From Mycobacterium attenuatum (GTDB lineage: Bacteria > Actinomycetota > Actinomycetes > Mycobacteriales > Mycobacteriaceae), in NCBI RefSeq assembly GCF_900566085.1, contig NZ_UPHT01000137.1, positions 1-52,545 of the forward strand: DNA of 52,545 nucleotides, given 5' to 3'. Position numbers and translations under genes: made by a program. Positions 26,399 to 35,746 of the stretch are shown one piece after another. The notes below the pieces were generated by a model, which was not told the DNA's origin, did not search any database, and saw nothing but the letters and a program-made list of their open reading frames with translations. The first letter of the stretch is position 1. Every line of letters begins with the position of its first letter.

Positions 26399-26997
26399 CA
26401 CGCTTTTTCGGGTTGGTCGGTCAGCTCGGTGCGCTGGCGGCGCAGCGTATTGCGTTCGGTGACTTCGTAATACGACATCGCCGTCAGCGGCGGCGAATAC
26501 GCGTGCACGCTCAGCGTCGGCGGCATGGGACTCGAAATCGGATCGGCGGCCGGGGCCTCGCGCGGCGCCCACACCACGTCGTGCACCCACCCCAGCGGGA
26601 ATCCGGCCTGATCGCCCGCATCGAGCCGACGCCGCCGCAACCGCCGGCCGTCCCACCGGTATTCGGTGAGCGACCCGGTCAGGACCGTCAGCGCCCCTAT
26701 TGACCCGCCATGATCGTGCAATTCGGTGGAGTGCCCGGGCACCCAACCGATTAGCCAGATATCCAGGTCGTCGTCTCCGTGGACGCGGGCAAACCAGCGC
26801 TCCGTCCCGGGCAGGCCGCCCGGGGGCAGCAGATGGTCGTAGCGTCCGCTGAGCACGTCGTCGGCGACGTGGTCGGTGGCGTGCAGGAGATCGGGCACCC
26901 GCAGCCGGGTCGGCCCGGGGACCGGGGGTGTCACGATCGGTAAAGAGAGCGGCGAGGTAAGCGGCGAGGTAAGCGGCGAGGTAAGCGGCATAGCCAT
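26398..26997 (-). CDS. Cysteine-dioxygenase-type cupin (Rv1065-like)
   Basis: 199 residues. Cupin metal ligands are H94 and H96 (TELHDHGGS) and H139 (GWVHDVVW), the pattern of bacterial cysteine dioxygenase-like enzymes; SVHAYSPPL at about 164-172 is also typical. These oxidise thiols such as cysteine or 3-mercaptopropionate. The N-terminus contains three TSPL repeats from 12-bp direct repeats at about 26950-26986. ATG 26997 has GGAG upstream. A rhodanese gene follows with one-base overlap. Divergent from lpqV by 115 bp. Confidence 0.9.
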   Translation of the reverse strand: MAMPLTSPLTSPLTSPLSLPIVTPPVPGPTRLRVPDLLHATDHVADDVLSGRYDHLLPPGGLPGTERWFARVHGDDDLDIWLIGWVPGHSTELHDHGGSIGALTVLTGSLTEYRWDGRRLRRRRLDAGDQAGFPLGWVHDVVWAPREAPAADPISSPMPPTLSVHAYSPPLTAMSYYEVTERNTLRRQRTELTDQPEKA

Positions 26998-27112
26998 GAA
27001 AGAACTCCAGAGTGCGAGACGGATCGGGTTATCGGCGGTAGGTCAGGGCCGACAACACTCGAAAAATCCGACGCACTTCATCACGGCAGATAGTGTTGCA
27101 TAAATTGGCACC

Positions 27113-27571
27113 ATGCGCGGATCTCGTCGTCGGGGCCTGCCGTGTCCGCTGGTGTGGGGGCCGCTGGCTGTCGCGGTGAGTTTGTCGGTCGTCACCGGCT
27201 GCGCACATCCCGGCGGCGGCGGCAGGGCCGCTTCTTCGTCGTCGTCTGCAGCCCCATCGTCGGTGCTTGCTCCGAGTTCGCTGGCGCCGGGTCTTGTCGG
27301 CATCTCACCCACCGGCGTGACGACCCGGGTTGATGTCCCGGCGGAGTCGACCGAGGAGGAATACTTCCAGGCCTGTCATGCCGCCAAGGTGTGGATGGAA
27401 ACCCAGTCCGGCACCGGCGAGGCGATGGTCGAGCCGTATCTGGCGATGGTGCAGACCTCGCAATCCGGCGTTGCCGGCAGTTGGAATATCCGGTGGACGG
27501 CTCTCACCCCGGCCCGTCAGGCGGCGGTGATCGTGGCGGCGGTCGCAGCCGCCAACAACGAATGCGGATAG
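27113..27571 (+). CDS. lpqV: Lipoprotein LpqV
   Basis: 152 residues with a lipoprotein signal: MRGSRRRG, a hydrophobic stretch, then lipobox VVTGC (Cys 30). A serine/alanine linker follows, then a compact domain (FQACHAAKVWMETQSGTGEAM ... AAVAAANNECG) with a likely Cys-Cys bond. It matches Rv1064c/LpqV in arrangement and position. Function unknown. It is a membrane-anchored extracytoplasmic protein. Confidence 0.9.
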   Translation: MRGSRRRGLPCPLVWGPLAVAVSLSVVTGCAHPGGGGRAASSSSSAAPSSVLAPSSLAPGLVGISPTGVTTRVDVPAESTEEEYFQACHAAKVWMETQSGTGEAMVEPYLAMVQTSQSGVAGSWNIRWTALTPARQAAVIVAAVAAANNECG

Positions 27572-27670
27572 CCATTCGCCGGGCGTTTCTAGCCGGTCGC
27601 GCAATTGTGATCACGGCTGCAACAAACTGCCGGCCGGTTCCCTGGGAGCCACATCGGCCACAATGAAGGG

Positions 27671-28753
27671 ATGACCGGGCCAATAGCCGTGCGGATGCGC
27701 GGATCATCTCCGGGTCGCGTCGCGCTGGCGCTCGGCAGCGGCGGTGCCCGTGGTTACGCCCACATCGGGGTGATCCAGACGCTGCGGGAGCGCGGCTACG
27801 ACATCGTCGGGGTCGCCGGATCCTCGATGGGAGCCCTGGTCGGCGGTCTGCACGCGGCCGGTCGGTTGGAGGAGTTCACCGACTGGGCGAAGTCGTTGAC
27901 GCAACGCACCATTCTGCGACTGCTGGACCCGTCGATCACCGCGGCCGGGGTATTGCGGGCCGAGAAAATCCTGGATGCGGTGCGCGACATCCTCGGCCCG
28001 GTGACCATCGAACAACTGCCGATTCCGTATACGGCGGTGGCCACGGACCTGTTGGCGGGCAAGTCGGTGTGGTTTCAGCGCGGCCCTCTCGACGAGGCCA
28101 TCCGAGCGTCGATCGCGATACCCGGGGTCATCGCCCCGCACGAACTCGACGGACGCCTGCTCGCCGACGGCGGGATCCTGGATCCGCTTCCGATTGCGCC
28201 GATCGCCGCGGTCAACGCCGACCTGACCATTGCGGTGAGCCTCAACGGCAGCGAGGCCGGTGCGTCGCGCGCAACAGAGCCGGGGATGACCGCCGAATGG
28301 TTGAACCGAGTGGTCCGCAGCACCTCGGCGATCTTCGACGCCACCGCCGCGCGGGCACTGCTTGACCGGCCGACGGCGCGGGCGGTGCTGAGCCGGTTCG
28401 GAGCGGGGTCGCAGGACTCGGAGTCCTGGCCCGAAAGCGCGGCGCTGGAAGAGCGCGCGGCCGAGCGCGACGGCACCGACACTGCCGAAGACGAGGCGCC
28501 AGGACTTCCGAAAATGGGCAGTTTTGAAGTGATGAATCGAACGATCGACATCGCCCAGTCCGCGCTGGCTCGCCACACACTGGCGGCCTACCCCGCCGAC
28601 CTGCTGATCGAGGTGCCGCGCGCGACCTGCCGAAGCCTGGAATTCCACCGCGCCGTCGAGGTGATCGCCGCCGGTCGCGCCCTGGCGGCGCGTGCCCTGG
28701 ATGCGCTTGAAGCGGAGAACGACCAGCCGGCCCCACCGGCGATCGAAGGCTGA
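27671..28753 (+). CDS. Patatin-like phospholipase (Rv1063c-like)
   Basis: 360 residues, equal to Rv1063c. Patatin/RssA features: oxyanion GSGGARGYAHIGV (about 22-34), nucleophile S52 in GVAGSSMGALVGG and catalytic D166 in LLADGGILDPL. The C-terminal ~100 residues contain an acidic linker. The catalytic dyad is complete, so lipid acyl hydrolase activity is likely, with unknown substrate. The gene ends 1 bp before the end of a second patatin gene running towards it. Confidence 0.93.
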   Translation: MTGPIAVRMRGSSPGRVALALGSGGARGYAHIGVIQTLRERGYDIVGVAGSSMGALVGGLHAAGRLEEFTDWAKSLTQRTILRLLDPSITAAGVLRAEKILDAVRDILGPVTIEQLPIPYTAVATDLLAGKSVWFQRGPLDEAIRASIAIPGVIAPHELDGRLLADGGILDPLPIAPIAAVNADLTIAVSLNGSEAGASRATEPGMTAEWLNRVVRSTSAIFDATAARALLDRPTARAVLSRFGAGSQDSESWPESAALEERAAERDGTDTAEDEAPGLPKMGSFEVMNRTIDIAQSALARHTLAAYPADLLIEVPRATCRSLEFHRAVEVIAAGRALAARALDALEAENDQPAPPAIEG

Positions 28754-28754
28754 A

Positions 28755-29606
28755 TCAGAGGCCCAGGAAGCGGGCGAGGGCCGCCGCTTCCCGGCGGCCT
28801 TGTGCACGTCCCGCCATGGCTGAGCCGGCCCGGCAGCGCGGATCCAGCGGGTTGGGCCCGAACGCCGACAGCGACTGTTCGTCGGCGAACACGGCCAATG
28901 CGGTGCCCGGGAATGCCGCGATCTCGCCAGCCGGTTCCGGGCCAAACGGAGACGGCGTATCCGCGCCGGACGGCACCAAGACGACCGCCACCTCACAGTC
29001 TTCGGCGACGCTGACGTTGACCGAACTGGCCACGCCGCCGTCCATGTAACGTCGGCCCGCGATCGTCACCGGCGGCCACGCTCCCGGCACCGCGCAGCTG
29101 GCGGCCACCGCATCGACCAGGTCGACACCCGAATGACGGTCGAAGATCACCACTTCGCCGGTGGCGGTATCGATCGCGGTGATCCGCAGATCCCGGTCGG
29201 GCCACTCGTGCACCGGCAGCCGCTGGGCGATCACCGCCCGGCGCATCGGCTCGGGAACGGTCTGCGTCGCCAGCGCGACGGTGCCGATCCGCAGTAACGG
29301 CCCCTGCTCACCGGGGGCTCGCAGTGCCCGCAGGAACAGCTCGGTGATGGCCTCGACATCGACGCCGGGGTCAATCTCGGCCGAGGTCGCGGCGAGTTGC
29401 CGCTCGAACAGGACTGCCAGGGGGCAACCGCTGGCGACCTGCGCTGTCACCGCAGATCCGGCCGATGTCCCCACCAGCACGTCGGCATCCAGCAGCAGCC
29501 GGGCCGCCGCCGGTGACTCTTCGGCGATTCCGAGCAGAATCCCCGTCTCCCAGGCGATTCCGGCCAATCCGCCGCCGGCCAGCACGAGTGCCCGTCTGCT
29601 TGCCAC
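28755..29606 (-). CDS. Patatin-like phospholipase (Rv1062-like)
   Basis: 283 residues. Oxyanion GGGLAGIAWETG, nucleophile S48 in LVGTSAGSAVTAQ and D189 in RYMDGGVASSVNV give a complete Ser-Asp dyad. It is only distantly like the neighbouring patatin, so this is not a recent tandem copy. Its start lies 6 bp from the stop of the upstream glutamine amidotransferase gene, so those two form an operon. Confidence 0.93.
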   Translation of the reverse strand: MASRRALVLAGGGLAGIAWETGILLGIAEESPAAARLLLDADVLVGTSAGSAVTAQVASGCPLAVLFERQLAATSAEIDPGVDVEAITELFLRALRAPGEQGPLLRIGTVALATQTVPEPMRRAVIAQRLPVHEWPDRDLRITAIDTATGEVVIFDRHSGVDLVDAVAASCAVPGAWPPVTIAGRRYMDGGVASSVNVSVAEDCEVAVVLVPSGADTPSPFGPEPAGEIAAFPGTALAVFADEQSLSAFGPNPLDPRCRAGSAMAGRAQGRREAAALARFLGL

Positions 29607-29612
29607 GTCGAG

Positions 29613-30467
29613 CTATTCCGCCATCGCCGACGAGCTCAGATCCGCCGGCCGGAGCAGGTGATCGGGCGGATCTGCCAGCACCACATCGCGGGTCATGTGC
29701 AGCCCGGCGTCGACATGGACCAGCTCGCCCGGTTCGAGCAACGACCAACGCGGGTCCTCATCCATCGGCTCGGTGGCGAAAACCACTGACGGCCGGGTGC
29801 ACAGATGCGGTGACCACGCGCGAATCCGCTTGGTGCGCAAGTGAAATTCCGGTCCGCATGCCGCCAGATCGCGCCGGTCCAGCAGATAGAGCTTATGCGA
29901 GTCCGGGTACCGCAACGCCCACATGTCGGTGGCGCTGCTGAGCAGTATGTTGACCGCATAGACACCCACGTTCGTGGCCAGCCATCGCAGCGCGTCGACA
30001 ACTCCGGTCGACGGGTCGCCGCCGCAAGCGCGGATCGTGGCGGTGATCAACGCGAACACCCGCTCGGAATCGGTCTGGCCCAACACCAGATCCGCGGCGC
30101 CGAGTTCGCGTAGTCGTCCGTCGATGACGTCCAGACCCTCGACCATACCGTTGTGTGCGAACATTCGTCCGTCTTGCAAGAACGGGTGGGTGTTGCGGAC
30201 GTCGAGCGACCCGGTTGTCGCGTAACGCACGTGAGCGACAAACGTCGTGCCGGTCAGCTCGCGGGCCTCGGTAGCGAACGCGGTGTCATGCCAGGCTGCC
30301 ATCGGCTCCTTGTGCAACTCCGGCCGGCCGCGTTCATCGAACACCCCCACTCCGGTGCCGTCCGGGTTCCGCCGGCTTTGCCGGGCCAGGCTGTCGGGGG
30401 CGTCCAGCAGCCAAAAAGTGGCGGTGACAACGTCATTCCCGGCATGCAGGCCAAAGAGGCGGCACAT
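29613..30467 (-). CDS. Class II glutamine amidotransferase (Rv1061-like)
   Basis: 284 residues from ATG 30467, chosen because processing exposes the catalytic C2 (MCRLFGLHAG). Ntn-hydrolase glutaminase motifs: FVAHVRYATTGSLD, FAHNGMVEG and GQTDSERVF. It resembles YafJ/EgtC-type stand-alone glutaminases. No synthase domain is fused, and the acceptor substrate is unknown. An ATG 18 bases upstream would bury the cysteine. Confidence 0.92.
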   Translation of the reverse strand: MCRLFGLHAGNDVVTATFWLLDAPDSLARQSRRNPDGTGVGVFDERGRPELHKEPMAAWHDTAFATEARELTGTTFVAHVRYATTGSLDVRNTHPFLQDGRMFAHNGMVEGLDVIDGRLRELGAADLVLGQTDSERVFALITATIRACGGDPSTGVVDALRWLATNVGVYAVNILLSSATDMWALRYPDSHKLYLLDRRDLAACGPEFHLRTKRIRAWSPHLCTRPSVVFATEPMDEDPRWSLLEPGELVHVDAGLHMTRDVVLADPPDHLLRPADLSSSAMAE

Positions 30468-30629
30468 AGCCTCAACGCTACCCAACCTCGCGGCGCCGAA
30501 ATCGCCGACCGTGACCGCGGCGGACTGCGCCCGGCAAAGTCATGACTGCGGTGCTCCGGTGTGGTCAAATACCGGCTAGCGCTCGGTGGCGTCCCGGTTG
30601 CCGGCGGCATATCAGGCGGGAGGCCACCG

Positions 30630-32249
30630 ATGGCAGCTGCTGACCTCGTCGTGCGCGGTGTGGTACTGACTGTCGATGACGCACGGCCAACCGCCGAAGC
30701 CGTTGCCGTCAAAGAGGGCCGGATCGTCGCGGTGGGCAACTGGTCGGATGTCGAGGGCTGGGTCGGCTCCGATACACCGGTCATCGATACCGCATCGGGT
30801 TGTGTCATGCCGGGCCTGGTGGAGGCGCACGGGCATCCGCTGTTGGAGTCCATGGTGCTGTCGAACCGGATGGTCGACATCCGCCCGGTCACGGTCCGGG
30901 ACGCAAACGAGGTGGTCGGCGCGATTCACCGGGAAGTGGCCGCACGAGGCGCGGCGGGCGCCTACCTGTTCGGCTGGGATCCGCTGCTGCAACCGGGGCT
31001 GCCGGAGCCGACTCTTGGCTGGCTCGACGGCTTGGCCGTTGACACCGGGCTGGTCATCTTTCATAACTCGTGCCACAAGGCCTACTTCAATTCGACCGCC
31101 GCAAGGCAGGCCGGAATCTCCCGCAATACGCCAAACCCAAAGGGCGCCAAGTACGGTCGCGACGCCAACGGCGATCTCGACGGCACCGCCGAGGAAACCG
31201 CCGCGTTGTTGCCGCTGGTCGCCGGCGCGATCAACCCGGCCGACTATCCCGCCATGCTGCGCGCCGAGTGCGCCCGGTTGAATCAGGCGGGCCTGACGAC
31301 GTGCTCGGAGATGGCGTTCGAGCCCACCTTTCGCCCGATGCTTGACCAGTTGAACGACGCGGGTGAGCTGACCGTGCGGCTGCGCACCTACGAGATCTCC
31401 AACGCGGCGCTGAGCACCGACATGACCCCTGCCAACGGCGACGACATGGTGCGCCAGGTGGGTATCAAGATCTGGGTCGACGGCTCGCCATGGCTGGGCA
31501 ATATCGACTTGTCGGCTCCCTATCTCACCACCGGCGCCAGCCGCGCCATGGGGATCGCGCCGGGTTCCTGCGGCCACGCCAACTACAGCCGCGAGCAGTT
31601 GACCGAGATCGTCGAGGCCTACTTCCCGCGCGGCTGGCCGATGGCCTGTCACGTCATGGGCGACGCGGGAATCGACACCATTCTCGACGTCTACGAGGAA
31701 GCGCTGCGCAAGCATCCCCGAACCGATCACCGGCTGCGGCTCGAGCACGCGCCGATGCTGCGCCCCGACCAGATGCGCCGTGCCGCCGCGCTGGGCGTCA
31801 CCGTGAGCCTGTTCGTCGACCAGATCCACTACTGGGGCGACATCCTGGTGGACGGCCTTTTCGGGCTCGACCGCGGGTCGCGCTGGGCGCCGGCTGGTTC
31901 GGCGGTGTCCGCCGGGCTGCGGATCTCGCTACACAACGATCCGCCGGTGACGCCCGAAGAACCGCTGCGCAACATCAGCGTCGCGGCCACCCGCACCGCA
32001 CCCAGCGGGCGCGTGCTGGCACCGCAGGAGAGGTTGACAGTCGAGCAGGCGATCCGCGCCCAGACACTCGACGCGGCGTGGCAGTTGTTCGCCGACGACG
32101 TGATCGGCTCGCTGGAGGTCGGCAAATACGCCGACATGGTCGTGCTATCGCAGGACCCGAGGACGGTCGCCCCCGAGGAGATCGCCGATCTCGAGGTGCG
32201 CGCAACGTTTCTGGCAGGCCGGCAGGTGTACGGCGCGGCATTGGGCTGA
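30630..32249 (+). CDS. YtcJ-type amidohydrolase
   Basis: 539 residues from ATG 30630, preceded by GGGAGG (about 30618-30623). An amidohydrolase_3 metal-dependent hydrolase: HGH at about 67-69 (VEAHGHPLL), VDGSPWLGN, CHVMGDAGIDTIL, HRLRLEHAPML and a C-terminal DMVVLSQDPRTVAPEEI typical of the composite beta-sandwich end. The likely reaction is deacylation of an N-acyl or amide substrate, which remains unknown. I do not recall an orthologue at this place in H37Rv. It is divergent from the glutamine amidotransferase gene. Confidence 0.88.
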   Translation: MAAADLVVRGVVLTVDDARPTAEAVAVKEGRIVAVGNWSDVEGWVGSDTPVIDTASGCVMPGLVEAHGHPLLESMVLSNRMVDIRPVTVRDANEVVGAIHREVAARGAAGAYLFGWDPLLQPGLPEPTLGWLDGLAVDTGLVIFHNSCHKAYFNSTAARQAGISRNTPNPKGAKYGRDANGDLDGTAEETAALLPLVAGAINPADYPAMLRAECARLNQAGLTTCSEMAFEPTFRPMLDQLNDAGELTVRLRTYEISNAALSTDMTPANGDDMVRQVGIKIWVDGSPWLGNIDLSAPYLTTGASRAMGIAPGSCGHANYSREQLTEIVEAYFPRGWPMACHVMGDAGIDTILDVYEEALRKHPRTDHRLRLEHAPMLRPDQMRRAAALGVTVSLFVDQIHYWGDILVDGLFGLDRGSRWAPAGSAVSAGLRISLHNDPPVTPEEPLRNISVAATRTAPSGRVLAPQERLTVEQAIRAQTLDAAWQLFADDVIGSLEVGKYADMVVLSQDPRTVAPEEIADLEVRATFLAGRQVYGAALG

Positions 32250-32285
32250 AGCCGTCGACGCAGCGCGAGCGCCACGCGCCGCTGT

Positions 32286-32798
32286 TCAGCCCACCAGCTG
32301 CTCGGCGAGTTTCTCGAGCACGATGCGCGCGTAACCCCGCCACATCCTGCCGAACAGCGGCAGCAGCGGTGCGGTCAGGCCCGATTTGGGGTGCAGCGTC
32401 CACTGCCAGGCCACCCGGGTTCCGGTCCCCGCCGGCGCAAAGCTCCACCTGCCTTCCACCAGGCTGACCAGCGGCGCCAACGGGCCCTTGATGTCGGTGA
32501 GCGTGTAGCTGAACCATCGCGGCGGGTCAACGCTGGTCAGCGTCTCGCGCACCAGGCCGCCGCCGACCATGGCGATGACCCGGGTCTGGCCCGCCGCGTC
32601 CCAATCACCGGTTTGGTCCCGAACCTCCTTGATCGGCGGGATCACGCCATACCACTGGGAACAAATCACCGGCAGCGCTATCGGCAGCGTGCGACTGAAG
32701 GCGTCCTCGACGGTGACGGGTATTGCTCGCGATTGCTCGACTACGACAGAACGTGTCAGTTGCCCATCCCCTTTGTCTCGAAATCGATTTCCGGACAA
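32286..32798 (-). CDS. SRPBCC-family (polyketide cyclase/START-like) protein
   Basis: 170 residues, a START-like fold: TRSVVVEQSRAIPVTVEDAFSR, a middle RVIAMVGGGLVRETL, VEGRWSFAPAGTGTRVAWQWTL and a C-terminal helix MWRGYARIVLEKLAEQLVG. Such proteins bind hydrophobic ligands. No catalytic set is evident. A Rv1060-type gene occupies this interval in H37Rv, and equivalence is only a guess. The stop converges on the amidohydrolase stop 36 bp away. Confidence 0.78.
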   Translation of the reverse strand: MSGNRFRDKGDGQLTRSVVVEQSRAIPVTVEDAFSRTLPIALPVICSQWYGVIPPIKEVRDQTGDWDAAGQTRVIAMVGGGLVRETLTSVDPPRWFSYTLTDIKGPLAPLVSLVEGRWSFAPAGTGTRVAWQWTLHPKSGLTAPLLPLFGRMWRGYARIVLEKLAEQLVG

Positions 32799-32831
32799 CT
32801 TTAACCGCGGCCCGCACGACGTGTCGTCACC

Positions 32832-33902
32832 TCAGGGCAGGCTCGATCGCGACAGGCCCGGTGCCGCCCGGCCGCTGATCAGCGGCAGATCAAAGAAACT
32901 CTGGATGCCCGCCGGCGCTGCGCAGGTCGCGGGGATCGCGTTGACGCAGTGCGCCGCGGTGGCGACGATGCCCGGGTTGTTTTGCAGCCCGGCTGCAACG
33001 CTTTCGGGCTGCCAGCCTTTGATAGTGACGAAGGTGTCGGGGTTTCCGTGTATCTCGATCTCGTAACGCTCCCCCGCCGGCCCGAAAGACCATGGCGGGT
33101 CCAGGTTTTCGGAGCCCATCAACCAGTTGACTGTGATCTCGACCACCACTTTGTCTCCGACGAGCGCTTCCCAGTGAAACCGGCGCCCGGCAACCTGGCC
33201 CGGTTCGATCACCCCGATCGGGGAGTCGATGGGCGCGGTGGCAACGGCGACTTCCTGCGATGCGCGGATTTCGGGATCGGCGGCAAAGCCCAGCCGGTCG
33301 ACACACAGCCGGACCGACTGCATGAAACCGCCGTCGAGCAGTTTTTGCATCGACCCGGTCAGCGCCCTGTCCGGCGTGCCCCCGAAACCCATCACATAGC
33401 GCAGCACATCGGGCGCGCCGTAGGTCCGCAGATCCGAAAATTCCTCGGAGCGAACAAAGCTGACGCCGGTCGACATCGCCGACAGCAGTAGTGGAAACAG
33501 CTCGGTGGCCGCTCCGGGCCCGATACCTGCGCCATGCAGCGTCGCGTTACCGGCCTGCGCGGCAACCTCGAGCGGCGCGGCTTCCTTCTCGCTCGGGTAG
33601 AACCATCCGACCGGAGTGACGACGTTCTTGCCCGAGCGCAACAATGCGGCCACCTCGTCGACGCTGGGCAGCAATGGCGCGTAGACAACCGCGTCGGCAT
33701 CGAGGGCCAGGATTTCGTCGACGCGGTTGGTGGCGACGACTCCCACCGGTGCGGTGCCGATGATCTCGCCGACGTCTTTGCCGGCTTTGGCCTCGGAATG
33801 CACCCAGCAGCCCGCCAATTCAAGTTCCGGGTGCTCCAGCACACCCTTGATTGCGGCAATGCCCACCGACCCGGTTGACCATTGAACGACCCTTAGGGTC
33901 AT
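32832..33902 (-). CDS. Dihydrodipicolinate-reductase-like oxidoreductase (Rv1059-like)
   Basis: 356 residues from ATG 33902. A Rossmann N-terminus (VVQWSTGSVGIAAIKGVLEH) and a central VVTPVGWFYPSEKE resemble the DapB N-terminal family. The length and C-terminal half fit the large mycobacterial group that is not true DapB, and lysine biosynthesis should not be assumed. The upstream open frame to 34082 overlaps fadD14 and lacks similarity. It sits 76 bp downstream of fadD14. Confidence 0.86.
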   Translation of the reverse strand: MTLRVVQWSTGSVGIAAIKGVLEHPELELAGCWVHSEAKAGKDVGEIIGTAPVGVVATNRVDEILALDADAVVYAPLLPSVDEVAALLRSGKNVVTPVGWFYPSEKEAAPLEVAAQAGNATLHGAGIGPGAATELFPLLLSAMSTGVSFVRSEEFSDLRTYGAPDVLRYVMGFGGTPDRALTGSMQKLLDGGFMQSVRLCVDRLGFAADPEIRASQEVAVATAPIDSPIGVIEPGQVAGRRFHWEALVGDKVVVEITVNWLMGSENLDPPWSFGPAGERYEIEIHGNPDTFVTIKGWQPESVAAGLQNNPGIVATAAHCVNAIPATCAAPAGIQSFFDLPLISGRAAPGLSRSSLP

Positions 33903-33978
33903 CAATTCACCTCCTCGCGAGCAGACATAGAGTCGCACCATTCGACCCGAATCTATGCGATTCTGTGACTGCTCGCGG

Positions 33979-35610
33979 TCAGTTGTGCACCTCGACAACG
34001 TCGTAACCGCCGTCGGCGTAGCGGGACCGGATGGTCTTTTTGTCGTACTTGCCCACACTGGTCCGGGGGATCTCGGCGGCAACGGCCCACCGATCGGGCA
34101 GCCACCATCGAGCTACCTTGTCCGCCAGGAACTTTCGCAGATCACCGGCGCTCACGTCGACTCCCTCACGAATCACGACTACCGCCAGCGGCCGTTCCTG
34201 CCAGCACTCGTCGGGCACGCCCACCACGGCCGCCTCGACCACGTCGGGATGGGCGATCAACAGGTTCTCCAGCTCGACCGAGGAGATCCATTCGCCGCCG
34301 GACTTGATGACGTCCTTGGCCCGGTCGGTGAGCGTGATGAAGCCCTGCTCGTCGATACGGCCGACGTCGCCGGTGCGCAGCCAGCCGGAGTCGAACTTCG
34401 ACTCGTCATATCCCAGGTAATACGAGCCGGTGATCCACGGCCCGCGGACTTCCACCTCGCCAACGGCTTTGCCGTCGTTGGGCAGCACCTGGGCGTTGTC
34501 GTCGACGATCCTGGCCTCCACCCCGCACACCGGCTGGCCCTGCGTCGACCGGATGGCCCAGTGCCGGTCCTGCGGGGTCCCCGGGGGCGGCCACGCCATG
34601 GTGGCCATCGGCGATGTCTCCGTCATCCCCCACAGCTGCCGGATCTGGACGCCGTGGTTTTCTTCGAACGTGCGCATCAGCGACTCCGGAACCGCTGAGC
34701 CGCCGCAGGCCACCAGCCGCAGCGAGGACACGTCGTGGCCGGGGTCCTTCTCCAGGTGATGCATGACGTCGTTCCAGATTGTCGGCACCGCGCCGGCCAA
34801 GGTGGGTCGCAGGTTTTCGATCATGTGGACGAGGGACGGGGCGTCCAGATGCCGGTCCGGCAACACCAAGTCGGCACCGGCCATCAGGGCCGCATAGGGC
34901 AGCCCCCAGGCGTTGGCGTGAAACATCGGCACGATGGGCAGCACCCGATCGCTGGAGCCCACCCCGATGCCGTTGGTGGTGCATGCCGCCATCGTGTGTA
35001 GGAAGCTCGAACGGTGGCTGTAGACAACACCTTTGGGGTTGCCAGTAGTGCCGCTGGTATAGCACATCGCAGCCGCGGAACGCTCGTCGAGCTGCGGCCA
35101 GTCGAATTCGGCCGACTCCCCGTCGATCAGCTCGGCGTAGCGCAGTACGGCCTTGCCCGATTCCTGCAGTGGCGCGGTGTCGCCGTCGCCCACGGCGATC
35201 ACCGTGTGCACGGTGTCGAGTTTGGCCAGCACCGGGGCCAGCAGCCGGGCCAGCGACAAGTCGACCAGCACAACCCGGTCCTCGGCCTCGTTGGCCACAT
35301 AGACGATCTGCTCGGCGAACAGCCGGATGTTCAGCGTGTGCAGCACCGCGCCCATCGACGGCACGGCGAGGTAGGCCACCAGGTGTTCGGTGTTGTTCCA
35401 CATGAAGGTGGCCACCCGCTGGTCTCCGGTGATCCCGAGGCGGCGCAATACGTTTGCCAGTTGGGCGGCGCGTTGCCCCACGTCGCGGTAGCTGGTGTGC
35501 CGATAGCCGTCACCGGTGGCGGTGACAACCTCGCGTAAGCCGTGGACGCCGCAACCGTGCCGCATGATCGCGGTGATGGTCAGCGGAAACTCCTGCATCG
35601 TGCTGTACAT
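33979..35610 (-). CDS. fadD14: Fatty-acyl-CoA/AMP ligase FadD14
   Basis: 543 residues, equal to Rv1058. ANL-superfamily motifs: phosphate loop CYTSGTTGNPKGV, LWGMTETSPMATMAW (A5), GWLRTGDVGRIDEQGF (A7) and the C-terminal lysine in RTSVGKYDKKTIRSRY. It adenylates a fatty or aromatic acid and loads CoA. The active sites look intact. It is upstream of the dihydrodipicolinate-reductase-like gene on the same strand. Confidence 0.94.
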   Translation of the reverse strand: MYSTMQEFPLTITAIMRHGCGVHGLREVVTATGDGYRHTSYRDVGQRAAQLANVLRRLGITGDQRVATFMWNNTEHLVAYLAVPSMGAVLHTLNIRLFAEQIVYVANEAEDRVVLVDLSLARLLAPVLAKLDTVHTVIAVGDGDTAPLQESGKAVLRYAELIDGESAEFDWPQLDERSAAAMCYTSGTTGNPKGVVYSHRSSFLHTMAACTTNGIGVGSSDRVLPIVPMFHANAWGLPYAALMAGADLVLPDRHLDAPSLVHMIENLRPTLAGAVPTIWNDVMHHLEKDPGHDVSSLRLVACGGSAVPESLMRTFEENHGVQIRQLWGMTETSPMATMAWPPPGTPQDRHWAIRSTQGQPVCGVEARIVDDNAQVLPNDGKAVGEVEVRGPWITGSYYLGYDESKFDSGWLRTGDVGRIDEQGFITLTDRAKDVIKSGGEWISSVELENLLIAHPDVVEAAVVGVPDECWQERPLAVVVIREGVDVSAGDLRKFLADKVARWWLPDRWAVAAEIPRTSVGKYDKKTIRSRYADGGYDVVEVHN

Positions 35611-35746
35611 CGATGTACCGCCTTACGGATCTCGGCGCAGCACCGCCTCATGTCTGGTCGGGCGAATGCTATCGCCGCGGTAGGTCATGAGATACGGGTT
35701 CCCCCGAGAACCGCGTTCAATGCCAGGCCCACCCCCGGCCGCGCCG

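Noticed and set aside
27704..28996. 430-codon frame opposite the patatin gene
   Set aside because: Mirror of the Rv1063c-like gene with arginine-rich, low-similarity sequence. The sense gene has full patatin motifs.
30612..31829. 405-codon frame opposite the amidohydrolase
   Set aside because: Antisense shadow with no recognisable motif. The sense strand encodes the metal-binding HGH motif and a good ribosome-binding site.
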